From contig OY755038.1 in assembly GCA_963576565.1 (NCBI GenBank), positions 13,655,756-13,719,755 of the forward strand: a stretch of 64,000 bases of DNA, in the 5' to 3' direction. How positions within the stretch are numbered: the stretch's first letter is position 1; each line of letters starts with the position of its first letter. A program made the position numbers and the translations under genes. Positions 12,401-26,588 of the stretch are shown piece after piece. The notes under the pieces were generated by a model. It did not search any database. It was not told the DNA's origin and worked only from the letters and a program-made list of their open reading frames with translations. This DNA comes from Aspidapion aeneum (taxonomy: Eukaryota; Arthropoda; Insecta; Coleoptera; Brentidae).

Positions 12401-15400
12401 AGCAACTTCTTGTTTGTATTTCTCCAATTCAGTTTCGCTCTGGTTTAGTTCTTGTTGGAAGTTTAGTAACATATCTTGCGATTTTTCTAATTGCGTAACT
12501 AATTGATCCCTTTCTGTGGTTAATTGCTTAATGTCTGCTTCATATTTAATTATTTGCTTCTCTATAGAATCACCTTGTCTACCTTGTTTGTCTAACATTG
12601 AAGCCATTTTTTCTCTTTCTCTATTTGAGTGTGCTAATTCTTGTTGAAGCTTGATAAGTGTTTCTTGTGTCCTATGATCTAAACCACGTCTCTGTGTATC
12701 TAAGCCAGTTCTCATTTGCTGTAACTCAGCACGCATAACATCTCGTTCTTGTTCCATAGTCTTCCATTCTAACTTGTCTCTTTCGATGCGCTCGTGCATA
12801 CGTGCTAATTCTGTGGCCATACGCTCAAACTCAATCTTTGTAGCTTCGTTTGTGTCTAGTGCATTCGTAAGTTGCATTTGTGCCTTTTCTAATTCTTGAG
12901 CAAGACGACCAGCTTCCATTTCCGTAGAGTTTCGGGCTTGGATTGCTTTTTCGAGTTTTTCTTTTAACCTTTCGATTTCTAAACGTTCGTCGTTTCTGAC
13001 TTTGTCTGCTGCCAAAGTTTGTCTTCTTTCTGTTTGCGCGACTTCCATTCTTAACTTTTCATTATCTTTTTCTAATTTTTCAGCGTGAGATTTAAGTTTT
13101 TCATATTTGTCTCTAAGTTTTTCTACTTCAATCATTGCTTTTTCAAGTTCCATGCGCTGTTTTTCGTAGTTGGTTGTAACTTTTGTAACTTCCTGTCGTG
13201 CTAAATCTAACTGAATGCTAACTTCGTGCAATTTCGTTTCTAAGAGTTGATTATTGCTAAGAGTATGTTGCAATTCGTCTTTAATACGCTCTGATTCCGC
13301 CAACCGGGCTTTTTCTTCTTCAAAGGTGTATTTACCTCTAGTTGATTCAACCGATGCCAGCTCTTTACGAGTCTTATCCAAGTCGCCCAGAGTTTTGTCA
13401 AGGCGTTCTCGTAATCTGTCGATCTCAGATCGTAATCTGTCGTTTTCATCTTTGGTGCGATCATCTCTATCGTATCTTGAAAATCTGCTTTCTCTACCTC
13501 GAGTATCCAAGCCTGTAGACTTTTGCAAAGTATCGTATTCTGCAACGACTTTTCTAAACTCGTTTTGTAGTCGTTCGTGTTTGTCTTTAGCTTTTTCGAC
13601 CTCAATTGATAACCGAGCAATTTCTTCTTGACTTTTTTCGTATGCAGATTGAGCTTTGGTACTTTGGGCTTGCGCCCGTTCGATTTCATACTGATATCGC
13701 TCGTTGTCAGCGACAACTTTCTCCCTGTCTCCTTGAAGTCTTCTTATCTCCATTTGTGCTTTCTCATATTTGTCTCTAACTATTTCAATATCAATATTTA
13801 ACCTTTCCAGTTCTTCTTTGTGTTTTTCTTCGAGTTCTTTGCTGCGACTGAGTTGCATAGCTGCCCTGTCATACATTTCCTGTATGCGTTGGATTTCTTC
13901 TTGTAATTTGCGTTGATCGTCGCGGTATTTCGAAGAAGCAATTTGTTGCTTTTCGATCTCAAGTTCCAGACGCTCCTTTTCAGCTGAGACTGTGTCCAGT
14001 TTGCTTTGTAGGCGGTAGACGTCATTTTGGGATCTAGAAAAAATATTTAATTTTTATTAACAACAAAGTATTGTGTTTATTAAAACCAGTTTTTAGTTTT
14101 AATTAGTAATGTTAGTACAATTTAAGAAACACAATAACATTTAAGTTCTTCTTGTGAAACCTAAAACAGAAAATAAAAGTTTCGTTAAGGTTTTTTTAGT
14201 GTTGAGTGTTTGGCGAACAACTTACCTATCGTACTTTTCAATGATCTTTTCAAATTCTTTATGGACATTTTCTCTTTCGTCGATTGCCTTTTGGGAAGCG
14301 TAGATTGCTTTGTCGAGTTTTTCTTTTAGTATGTCAACTTCAGCAATAGCATCATCCCTAAAATATAAAAATTGTCATACTAAAAATATTTGTCAGTGTT
14401 TTTGTGAGGTGTTGTGTATCCAGATTTATTATTAATTTTAACTATTAACATTTGTAACTAAGCGAATTGTGTTTTAAATTTGACATTTGCGATTATTTTT
14501 TACAAAAACCCACTGTTTTGACCAATTTAATATTTCGGTTCGCTACTCAAGCATCTTCGTTAATAACTATCGCGACGTTTTAAGATAAGTTATAAAAGAA
14601 ATAAACTTAGGTCTGGGTATATTATTTTTTATATCGTTCTCTATTGTGCCTGCAGTGGGTCTTGTTTCCATCTTCATCGGTGGTTCACACATATGTCACA
14701 AGTAGTAGAGATATGTACGTTCCAGACCAAAATGTGGTGGTAATGACGTTATCATAATAGGCGAACAGTGTGGGTAGTTTTTTTGACAATAGCCGAATAG
14801 TGTGGGTAGTCTTTTTAAGCATAGGCCGATAGTATGAAGGTAATTTTGTATGAGGAGTGTAAGCGGGTCTTTTTGAGCATAGGATAATAGTGTGGGTGGT
14901 TTTTTGACCTGGATATGACAATGTACAGTTATGTGAGTCTGTCTTTTGTGTGCAGGTGCGTGTGGATCTTTATATTTTGTATATGGAGGCGAATAGTGTG
15001 GGTGTTCTTTGTGACCTTCATATGATATCGCATATTTGCGAAGGCCATTGTCTTTTGTGTGCAGAGGCGCATAGTGTGGGTGGTCTTTTTGACCGTGATA
15101 TGATATCGCATAGTTGCAGTAGATAAGGTGGGGGGATTCTTGCTCATTTCTACATGTAAGTCTACATAAGAAAAAAGCTGGTAATTTTTCGGAAGTGTCG
15201 CAGAATATTGCGTCAGAGACTGTAATTTTTATATGACACAAGATGTGTGCCGGTAGTAATTACCAAACTTTTACGTTTTTAAGACTTTTTTATCTACGGT
15301 CTTATTACTAACGAACCACTTTTTCGTTTTTAGTACCTTTCGATTTGTATCTTTTGTTGCAAAATGTGAGCTTTATCCCATCGATCCTTCGAAACGTCCA

Positions 15401-18400
15401 GTTCAGTTTCCAGTTCGGCCTTTTCTCGTTGAACTTTTGACAGTTGGGTGAGCTGAGAGTCGACTCTTTCCTTTAGTTTGTCGCACTCGTCTTGATAGCT
15501 GTCCTTTTCTTTCTGGAGTCTGCTTATTTGACCCTAAAATAATTGTTTTTTTTATTGACCATTTTCAACTGACTTCACAAATAGATCAGCTGGTGGATGG
15601 CAAAATGGCATTGTTTACATTAAAATGGATGTAGTTAATGAAGTTTTATTTTTAATTGTTTAAGTTGAGGAAATAGTCCATCTTATCGTGGAGTGATAGG
15701 TTCAGTCAATAGCATCATCCCTAAATTATATTTCTCTCTCTTTCTCCACTAATTTTTATTAAATCTATTGCTTGGATTTTTTTAAGCACCCAACATGTTT
15801 AGCAAACTTATGTTTGCATCCTCAGGGGTAATTGAGTATTTTTAAGTTTTTATACAAAAAGAACTTGGCCCTCCCTCACATAGCACAAAAATCACATCAA
15901 CGTTAAATTAACGTGAACAAAAATAACAAAGTTTTTTTTTACTTGAAAACAACCTCATACCATGTAATATTTATTTTGTTAAATCTACATGCTTAAAGAT
16001 AACTTAAAAACAAGAAGAATTCAAGCTATAAAAATGTACTTTTTGCTGAAGTTCCTGGTGCTGTATATATAACGTATTTTTTACCCTCGTTATTTTCATG
16101 TACCAAATTCACACTTGAAAAGTCCTCCACAACATGTTCTAAAACGCCACTAGATTAAGACTTCTCAAACCTACTAACTTTCTGCGTCTTTTTTGGTCAC
16201 GTTTTTTTAATAACATTTTTTTAACTTAAAAGAGACGCGAAAGGAAGTTATAAAAGTTCACTAGTTTACTACAACACTTCAAGACAATTTTAAAGATGGC
16301 GCTCAAGGCAAGATAAAATATCGATATATCTATCTATATACATTATGTATTTTTTTAAAAGCTAAACAAGATTTTTTAACAGTAAACACTTTCACAGAAT
16401 ATTAATGTGTCTTTATCAGGTTAATAACAGATGCGTCGTGATCGTGAAGGATCAGAGATCAGTTCCTTAAAAGGTTTTTAGTTTAGAGGCCAAAGCACTG
16501 CCTGATAGATTTCGTCAAAGTGAAAAATCCCGACAATAGGTGGCGCTGCTGCTAGTAAAATCTCAAAAATATTCAGTAGAAAAGCCATGCAAGTCGCGTT
16601 TTAAAATTCGTGTAGAAAAGGCGTGAATCTAATGTGATTTTAACGTAAAAATCACTTGAAACTAACGTAAAAACATTGCTGTTTTAATTTTATAATGGCG
16701 TTATTACAACGCAGTTTTTATAACGTTAATGAATGACCTATTAAGCTTGTGTTCATATATGAAATAAACGTTTTTTTCTAGCAGCTTTTAAAATCAACGT
16801 TTTTTTTTCCCACGCCTTTTTTACGTGTTAAACACGTGATTGATTGTGCTATGTGGGCCATTGTGGACCACAATTATCCAAACATTGTTAATGGGAAAGA
16901 ATGTGGAGAAATGTGTGAAAAATAATTTATTCACTAAAGCTAAAAAACTAAGGTTTTCTTTTTAAAACAGTTTTGTTTTTTTTTCTCTGTAAGCGAGACA
17001 AAATGGGACAAAGTCAACTCTTTACAAAAATAAAAATAAAAGCATGATGGAGTTCTAAATCGTTTAAACTGAAAATTGAAACATACAGATACTATATCTA
17101 GCCAACTTAATTCCAAATGACGAACGCAATGATGATTATTTAATAGGAAAAATAAGCCTATAAATGTAAGTATTCCATTTTGCCCCCTCTCCCCTACCAC
17201 AGTTTGTCCAAACCATTTTTTAACAGAAAAAAATAATACTAATATATCTAAAAATATAGGTAATAATGCATTCAGTGCTTAATTTGCGTACCTATATTAA
17301 TAACTTAACACTATCTTCAAAAATCATTAAATTGCCAAAAAAAATCTAAAATAAACATTGTTCAAAGCTTTGTTTTCACATCCACGTGCCCAAAATTATC
17401 ACTAGATTGTATGGATATATACGGAAAATTCTCCTAATTTCTCAGCCTGAACAACAAAATTAAACTTCAAATACAACATACAGCGGCGTAGCGTGCCCGA
17501 AAGGGCGGGGGGGGGGGGCGACAGCTAAAAAGGGCGCCTCTGAAAACTGATGAAAAATCTTGTGACAAAAAAAAACAAAAAGGTCAAAAGGGCGCCTCTC
17601 ACAAATCTTGCGACCAAAAAAACAAAAAAAAAAAAGGTCATCATGTGTGAGGGGGCGGCCGATAAGTCACAAGGGCGCCTCTCACGAATCTTGCGACCAC
17701 AAAAAAAAAACAAAAACAAAAAAAAAAAAACAAAGGTCTTCATGTCGTTAGTTTCCTTTGGCACCCACTCAATTGGCCGTTACCGGCCCGACTTAATAAA
17801 GCTGAGGGCGCTTCGGCCACCTATGGGGCGCCACTACCCTCGGGGCGGGGGGGGGGGCGACAAACCCCCCGCGCCCCCCCCACGCTACGCCGCTGACAAC
17901 ATATAATTAGGTATGGATGTAAACCCAGATTAGAGGTAGACCAGAATTGAAAAAAATCTTTATCGATGCAAAACCTCACTAAAGTTCATAAACCGAAGAT
18001 AAAGAAGTAACTAAGTAATACGAGTACTTTAGAATATAGTAATAAATAAATTACTAAAACAATCTAAAAAGATATTTCAGATTTCCATCTACTTCTACTC
18101 TTTGTTTCTCTTTTTTTTTTCATTAATCTAAAGTTTATGGAGCTCTGCTCCGTTCTCTATATTGATCCAATAAAAAAGTTTTCAGTTGCTTGCCAACCAC
18201 CCAACAGAGCTTATTAATGGCAGACAAAACTTTTGACCGAGATCGTTAGAAAAATATGTTAATACTTTTCAAACTCTTATATAATAATTTATTTTTGTTT
18301 AATCAAGTCATGGCTGTTAAATAAGTCAAAATTAAATTTATGTAAAAATTAATTCAGGTAGGATTAAACTCAAAATTAAATATTATCTGAGGGCACAGCA

Positions 18401-21400
18401 GTGCCTCGCCAAGTTCGCGCACCGTAACCATCTTTTCTTGAAACATTTCAGCCGATATTTGACCTACCTAAAACTCTACATCGGAATGAGCTACGAATCT
18501 CAAACTTTGCACAGTCGTAGATCTCCATGGAGTTAACAACCCCTCCGAGTTTCATGGAATTCCATAAAGTAGTAAAGTAGTTACGAAATTTCATAAAACG
18601 TCTAAATTGCCACTCACCGACTCACTCATGCATAGATCATCAATATTCTACTGTACTTCCAGACATGCTACAAAGCTGAAATTTGGCAGACTGATAGAAA
18701 TTATGACCAAACCCCTGGAAAAAATCAAAAAACCCCAAAATTTTAATTTACTCCCCTCCCCTATACATTTAAAATTATGTAAAAGTAGCATCGCCCTCTT
18801 CCAGAAATGCTAGAGAGTTGAGCTTTGGCAGACTGATGGGAACTATGATAAAACTATAGGAAAAAATCAAAAAACCTCAAAATTTTAATCTACTCCCCTT
18901 CCCTATACATTTAAAGTTATATAAAAGTAGTATTGCCCACTTCCAGAAATGCTAGAGAGTTGAGCTTTGGCAGACTCATAGGAACTATGATAAAACTAGA
19001 GGAAAAAATTAAAACACCCCAAAATTCTAATTTACTTCCCTCCCCTTTAAATGTAAAGTTAAGTAAAAGTAACATTGCCTACTTCCAGACATGCTAGAGA
19101 GCTGAGCTTTGAAAGACCGATAGTAACTATGATAAAGTTATAGAAAAAAATTAAAACACCCCAAAATTCTAATTTACTTCCTTTCCCTATAAATGTAAAG
19201 TTATGTAAAAGTAACACTGCCCACTTCCAGAAACGCTAGAGAGCTGAGCATTGGAATGCTGATAGAAATTATGATAAAACCATGGGAAAAAATTTAAAAA
19301 GTTCAATATTTTCATTTACTCTCCTCCCCTATAAATGTAAAGTTATGTAAAAGTAACATTACCCATTTCCAGAAACGCTAGAGAGCTGAGCATTGGAAGA
19401 CTGATAGGAACTATGATAAAACTATAGGACAAAATTTAAAAACACGACAATTTTAATTTATTTCCCTCCCCTATACATGTAAAGTTATGTAAAAGTAACA
19501 TTGTGCACTTTCAGAAACACTAGAGAGCTGAGCTTTGGAAGGCTGATAGGAACTACGATAAAACCATGGAAAAAATTAAAAAACCTCAAAAATTTAAGTA
19601 AGGCATTGCAAAAGTTTTGAACAATATTCCGCATATTTTACTACTTTAAAAATTAAGTATTATCCAATTCCTTTAAAAAAGAAGTGAAATAATAACAAAA
19701 ACATTTCATGTAAAAAAAGCCAAGTACGCGAAAATGGCATTCCGTAAAAAGAATTGAGATAAAAGTAAAGCCAAGTTCTCCAATACAAATTTCAAAATGA
19801 AAGGTTCTTACTAGTTTGGAAATATTTTTCTAAACTTGGCTATTACTGCTGTAAATGACTCTTAGGCACAGTGCTAAATTGAACATAAAGAAGTTTGGCT
19901 GTAATAGCAAAGTTTAAAAAAAAACATTCCCAAACTAGTAAGAACCTTTCATTTTGCAATTTGTATTGGAGAACTTGGCTTTACTTTTATCTCAATTCTT
20001 TTTACGGAATGCCATTTTCGCGTACTTGGCTTTTTTTACATGAAATGTTTTTGTTATGATAAAGTTTTTTAAATTATTTTAAAATATAAATTCATAACAA
20101 AATTTATTTCATTTTCTGTAAACCTATGTTAAAATTAAATTCATGACAAAATTAAATCTAGTATTAAGAGAATTAAATGCGTGTTAATTAAATCAGATTA
20201 TAATTTGTAAAATTTTGTCAATTGTAAAATTTTGTCAAAATTAAATATATGTCATAAATAAACCATGTCAAAACCAAATATTAATGTATGTCAAATTTAA
20301 ATCATGTTTAGTAAAATTATGCCTTTTAAACACGGAACTATTAGAGCGTCTCTTTTTAAAACTTCTAGTGCTTTTAAAATAATCAAAACTAAAAATAATA
20401 CAACTTAAAAAAAACAAACTAAAAAATAAAAATAAATATAACAACAAATATATAATAGCAAAAAAACAATACACAAAAAGATGTAATAATATTTTTTTAT
20501 TATAGTAATTACCTGTAGTTTTTCGTATTTGTCTCTAAGCCGATCGGCTTCTTGGAGGGCTTGCTCCTTTTCCTTTTGAATGCGAGCAGACTGGCCTAGA
20601 GCCTTCTCCAATTGCGATTGGATATTCTCTAAATCGTATCCTAGTTTTTCTTTTTCCAGTTGTATCTAAAATGTATACAGAAAATTGATGAATATTCATT
20701 CTTTTCAAATCGTTGAGTATCCTAAAGATGCTGAAACTTAAAGTGGGTAGACTTTAAAGGCATTGCCCAAAGTGATTCTGAAAAGTTTCTCCTATTGAAG
20801 GTGTGAGAAAGGAATCCGAAACAAATATAGTCTGACTTTTTTTTTTCATGACTCTCTATTATTCTACCTCTATTATTCCTACCAAAAGTCGCCAAAATCG
20901 GGGATGGCACCGTCGCGCGTCGCTTTTAAAAGTCTCTGCGCCGGACCTCGTGCCTTATTTTTGCTCACGCCAGAAGGAACTTCGTGATACAGTGACCTTA
21001 GGTATAGTCATGTAAATATCATCAAAATCATTCCTGACCAAGTGAAATACATAAAAGAACCGAACCGAACCGAACCAAAAATTTGTCTTTCAAGTAGATT
21101 CTTGAATATCGTAGGGAAACGTGTCTTTGACCAATAGCAGAGTAAAATGCTGTTACGTGGACGGCTGAGCTTAACCGAATGTACGGTGGACGAAGCCGGA
21201 GCCCTCACTTTAAACAATGATCCGATGATGAGTGTTTTCCTGCTATAAAGCAAAACTATGGCCGAGTTCTCCTACGAAATTTAAGTCCAGTTTTCCCTTA
21301 ATGAAGATCTTGATACAGAAGTCAGTTCTTTATAAACGACAATTGCATTTTTGCTCTTTTTAGTAAGAAAAGATAAGAGGGCATGCATTCTTGAAAACGA

Positions 21401-24400
21401 GGAGACTGACTAACTCGCTAGGATGAGATCTTCAGCTGACCCAGTAAGACCGGAATCCATGGTGGATATCCCAGAGTGTCTTACCATGACGACGCTAAAA
21501 CATGTCTTAAACATTGGGGAGGTGGCCTGGGCAGAAAAAATTCTTACAGTTGAAAGAAAATATAATATATGAGACTGGCGACAGGGCGATAGGACGCTGT
21601 CACCTTAATGCACATCTCAGCATTCTGGCAATCATTGAAGACCCGGAGTGTCGAAAGTGTATAGAGGTTAAAGAATCCTCTTTACACCTCCTAACCGAGG
21701 TCCCTACACTCTTCACTATATTTGAGTAGCACTGTGTGCTTAGCCCTTGATACTTCAAAAGTTTTCAACCATGTTTTCATCCTAGAAAAATCTGCTTAGG
21801 CAGCGGGTTTTTAGTGCTGTGCGGGTTGGTAGTGGGGTACACGGGCTCAGTAATGTGGCCTAAGTACATGGGACTTTTCGCGTCCACAAAACTCCATTCA
21901 TTTAGTAAGAGAAAGATTGAGTTAAAGATACTTTCGCTACAGACGGACTAAGCTAAAGAAAAGAAAGAAGAAGAAGAATAGGCTTACCCTCCTGGTCTCT
22001 CCAAGTGACTTGTCGAGCTTTTCCTGGAGCTTGTCGAGCTCGGTCTGCGCTTTGTCGTAAGCGTTCTGCAGTTTGTCCGTTTGAAGTTGGGCCTTTCCCA
22101 AGGTCGCCGTAGTTCGCTCCAGTTCTTCTCTCACCTAAACATTAAAATCATAAATAATTAATTAACAAGATTCCTTTAAAAGAAAGTTGTGGCCTTGTTT
22201 CGTTTTGGTTTGTTTTTACCCATTACTCATTACTCGGACGCCCAGATAATATGACTCGAAATTACTTGGTTCCCGGGACAATCACTCTTACATTCATACT
22301 ACATCAAGACCCAACGAAATGGCCGCCTAGCACCCCCATGTTAAGCATTTTTCTTTTCTCAAGGAGGATTTAATTTTGCCTGATACTCTGTTGACCACAG
22401 AGGTCTTTTAGGGTTACCGCTTCATAAAAACTACACGCCAGGCTTCCAGGATGCAGTGACTCTAGGGTCTTTATCATGCTAGCGCCATCTACGCTATTAA
22501 CACAGGACCATCCGCTTAAAGTGACTTATTAGTGAAGATTGATCATCGATTTTTCCTACTTCGTTGATGCCCAAACTCCGCCGAAGACAGGCGTTACCCC
22601 TACCTTCGGTAAATCTGTATTTATGAACGGATAGTAGTTTCGAGTTGCAAGGCAAGGGAATCGAACCCATCGCTCTCTGATTGTAAAGCGGACGCGCGCC
22701 CATTGAACCAACACGTAATGATGTGGTGTTATGAGGTGACATTTTGTAAATTGTTTTGTAAAAGCTACTATCACGGATTCCTTAAAAATAAAATAGATCG
22801 TCAGCCCTTTGGTGAAGAAATCCCTGCACTGAAAGAAGGGTGGCCACTTCGGAACAAATTCTGTTGGCAACACAATTTTTTTTTTTAAGATTTTGATTTC
22901 GTACCACTGATTATTAAAAATCTCAAAAAACTTGACCTTATGTTTCCGGAAATCTCATAAAATGTCTCTAAAAAAGAATAGCCAGCCCTTTGGCATAGAA
23001 ATTATACGAAATCAATGCCTGAAACAGTTCGTCCAGCGCGTAAAAATTTCTGTTGGCAAAACTGCAACTCCTTAGGTGGTAACACTGATTATTATAAAAT
23101 TACTTTCCGTTATGTTTTCCGTGTTATTTTTTTGGCTGACCTATTTTTTTTTTTTTGAGTATTTGTTGTGTTTATTTTGTATACAGTCTAGAAATTTTTT
23201 TTTTACAGATTCAGTCTTACCACACTACTAAATTTTTTAAGAGTTTTAATGTTGCCAACAGAAATTGTTCCGCGGTGGCGGATCCAGTATGTTTTTTTTA
23301 AGAAATCCATGGCTGCTATTGGGGCAAAGCTAAGGTAACTGGTTAGATTAGGCGAAGCAGCTTTCAAATTATATCGGGTGTTGTAGTAAAACGCTGCTTT
23401 TTTAAAAAACAGGTTTTGAGAATTGGAAAGTCCAAGGTGAAAATAACATTTTGTTGGACATAAAATTAATTTTTTACGTGAATTGGGAAAGAATATTTTT
23501 TTTTGGGTTACCAATTTTTTCGAGACAATAAAAAAATGGGTGAGCTTTTAAAAAGCAACTATTTGAAAGCTGTGGTGTAAAAATATTCCGGAAAATCCTG
23601 TACATCAGCAGGGCCTTATTTATCATTAGTCGTCTCTGATATCCGATAAACAACAGGGTAAAAATCCAAACTAATTGCATGAATTATTAGCGGCATGCAA
23701 TCCTTGTGTACCTCGCACATAAATGGAATTCTTGGAAAAGCTATACTGTAGCTTTGTTCTTGTTTTAACTACACGTTTTACAATTTGTCACGCGCATAAA
23801 ATTTTAAAGCTAACGCTATATTTACAATCAATTTTAAATCTGGTTACTGTATGCTTGACCAAGGCTAACAACACAATGCAGGCTACGACCCTGAAAAAAT
23901 CAGCTGTTCACGGGGGGCTGACTTTTACATTGAGTCTTATGGGAGGTCAGACGTTTTTTATGATATTTTCAAAATGGCACTACAGATTTCCGCTAAATTT
24001 CAGTGACATATTCTCAGACACCATCCCGATATTTCACCAAACTTTTGTAAGGCTGCAAGATGATTAAAAGGTTAAAATCTTTAAGATTTAGCATTCCTTA
24101 TTTTGAATTCAAATTACCCGCCATGTACCGCATGCCAACTGTTATATTTGACATGTATTTGACTTTGTCATCTGTGTTTGTCACATTCGCTTTTGCTTTA
24201 AATTTAATTTTAGTGTGAGCTAATGAAGCGGCTCTGAAAAATTAAGGATGATTAATGTATTATTAGTAAAAACAATCTCAAAACCGGCTTTATTTAAAAA
24301 AAATCAAGTATTCATGAACCGTCATTCCAACTCCAATATTTTAAAGACAATCAGCTGTGTCGTGACGTGACCATCAAAAAAAAATGAACCCCCGATGTGA

Positions 24401-26541
24401 CTGCAAGAATAAGTAAAAACAATCTCAAAACCGGCTTTATTTTCAAAATCAAATATTCACGAACCGTCATACCAACTTCAATATTTTAAAGACAATCAGC
24501 TGTGTCGTGACGAAATCATAAAAAAAAAATCAGCCCCCGATGTGACGTCAACAAAGTAGAGGTTCGTGGCCCGTCCGTTTTGATAGCCCTGGTTTAATTT
24601 GTCGATTTATTTTGATGTCACTTTCTGCACAATAAGATTGCTTAGGGTAAGTCCTTGAAATCACATCACCTCTAGCTTTACGTTGGGACGTTGAAATCTG
24701 TGTTTTAACGTAACCGAGATCAATTGGTCACGGTTACGTTTATAATACCGATTTGGAACTTCCAAACGGAAGAGAAGGAAATACCGTTTATAGAATAAAT
24801 GTTTTTTATTGCCAGTAGCAATTAGAAGAAACCTGTCTACTGAGATATATTTATATCCTATAATTCCAGACTAACAAGTAAAACTGGCAACATAGTTGCA
24901 AGGTTATCCTTTCACACTCTCTCACACTGACACGTTTCGTCACAATTTAGTTTGGAAATTAAAAGTTAGAATTTTTTTTACGGTGGTTAAAACACCAAAA
25001 CTGTCAGGTTGCAATCCTGAATCATGTAATTAGTTTTGAGCTGTTGAGACCACTGCAAAGTTGGAAACAGTTTGTATGCCATAAAATAGAAAATATAAAA
25101 CCAGTTGCCACTTTTTGTCTATCTGTCCGTTGCCTATTAAGTATTAACACAAAAAAACTATTTTTACCAAATTTATACTTTTTCCTAAGCTTTTTCAAAT
25201 ATAAACCCGGGCCTATACCAACGCCCAACCTAAGAATTGTAAATGGATATGTACAAAATCCTCAATTTTAAATGAAATTACGCTTGTTCGAAATTGATTG
25301 TAAATGTAGCTTCCCTTACAAAATTATAGATGGGAAATTTTCCTGATAAAGCTGAATTTGATGGTGGTCGAGAGTAGGTGTATAATTAAAACATCATGCA
25401 ATAATAATAATTTTCATAAAAATTGCGCAAAAAATACACGTTGCTGCACGCAAATGCAGTAAGAAGAACGACGCGATGCGAACCGGAATTTGTATAAAAT
25501 TTACGTGCGGAAAGGACACCTGCGCAAGTGGTGAAACATTCATGGACTTTAAAAAAATAATTCTGCAAGTTTCCCATTAATAGGGTGTTTGACAGTAGTA
25601 AAAAATAAATATATATTTATTTTTATATATCTCTTTAGGTCTTGGGAGTGCTAAAAACAAACTTTTTTGTTTAATTTTTTCTCAAATTCATAGTTCTTTT
25701 AAATAAATAAATTCATTGAATTAAAACAATTAGCCACGTGATTCAAAACAGGCGGTCTACGAATCAGCTGCGAGTCACGTCACAAAACAGTAAACGTCCG
25801 AACAAACCTATTTTCTGTGTTATTTTCTTATGGATGGTAATGTTTGCTTTGGTTTCAAGTGCGAATTATCGTCCTAAATTAAATTTTATTTTGTGTTTTG
25901 CTTATAAAAAACATTTTCAATGGAAAACGGATTCTCTAAAGCCGATAGCTCCAACTTGCCAATGCTGAATTTTATGATGGCAGGCTTCTTTGCCAACAAC
26001 AATGATTTTTGTTCTGCGGAATTTAGAAACGTTAAAATGTTGATGTAAGTATTCAATGAGTTGTTTTGTACATAACTGAAAGTTTTTTTACGATATTCTT
26101 CGCCTACTTTTACTCATTTAGATTTTGAGGTTATATGTTTTGCTTTTTTGTTTATTATTTTAAGCATTAAAAAAGAATCAAAAATTGCTTTTTTAAAACA
26201 AAATTTTCTAAATACATTTTGTTTCAAAGAATTCTTATGACCCTTCATAACAAATTTCAAAACACCAAAATTATTATGAAGTGAGCTTTTTAATGTCTAA
26301 TAATTGGTGGTGTATCTTTCTACGACCTACGACCAGCAATAATTGAAGTAATGCATAGGTAACACTGCATAGTCCTGCGTAGGTACTGCCTAGTCTGCTC
26401 AGTTCTACATTTAGCCTGCATGTGCCTACCTAATAACTGCCGAGCACCGCCTAAAAATTTGTACACCTTTCTGCATATTATAGTTGTTCACCCCTTGTAA
26501 TAAACATAACCTCAAAAATTTCATCGTCATTTACGAAATTG

Positions 26542-26588
<47 letters not shown>

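Noticed and set aside
12324..13716. Overlapping frames on plus strand and in another minus frame inside exon 12
   Set aside because: Shadows of the giant brp exon, which alone has splice sites and homology.
14685..15241. 181-codon minus-strand frame
   Set aside because: Tandem-repeat sequence in an intron; repetitive peptides with no recognisable family.
17550..17906. 118-codon plus-strand frame, lysine- and proline-rich
   Set aside because: Lies within an hAT MITE of A-runs and G-runs.
23723..24067. 114-codon plus-strand frame
   Set aside because: Overlaps a dispersed repeat also present at 49430-49540; no domain visible.
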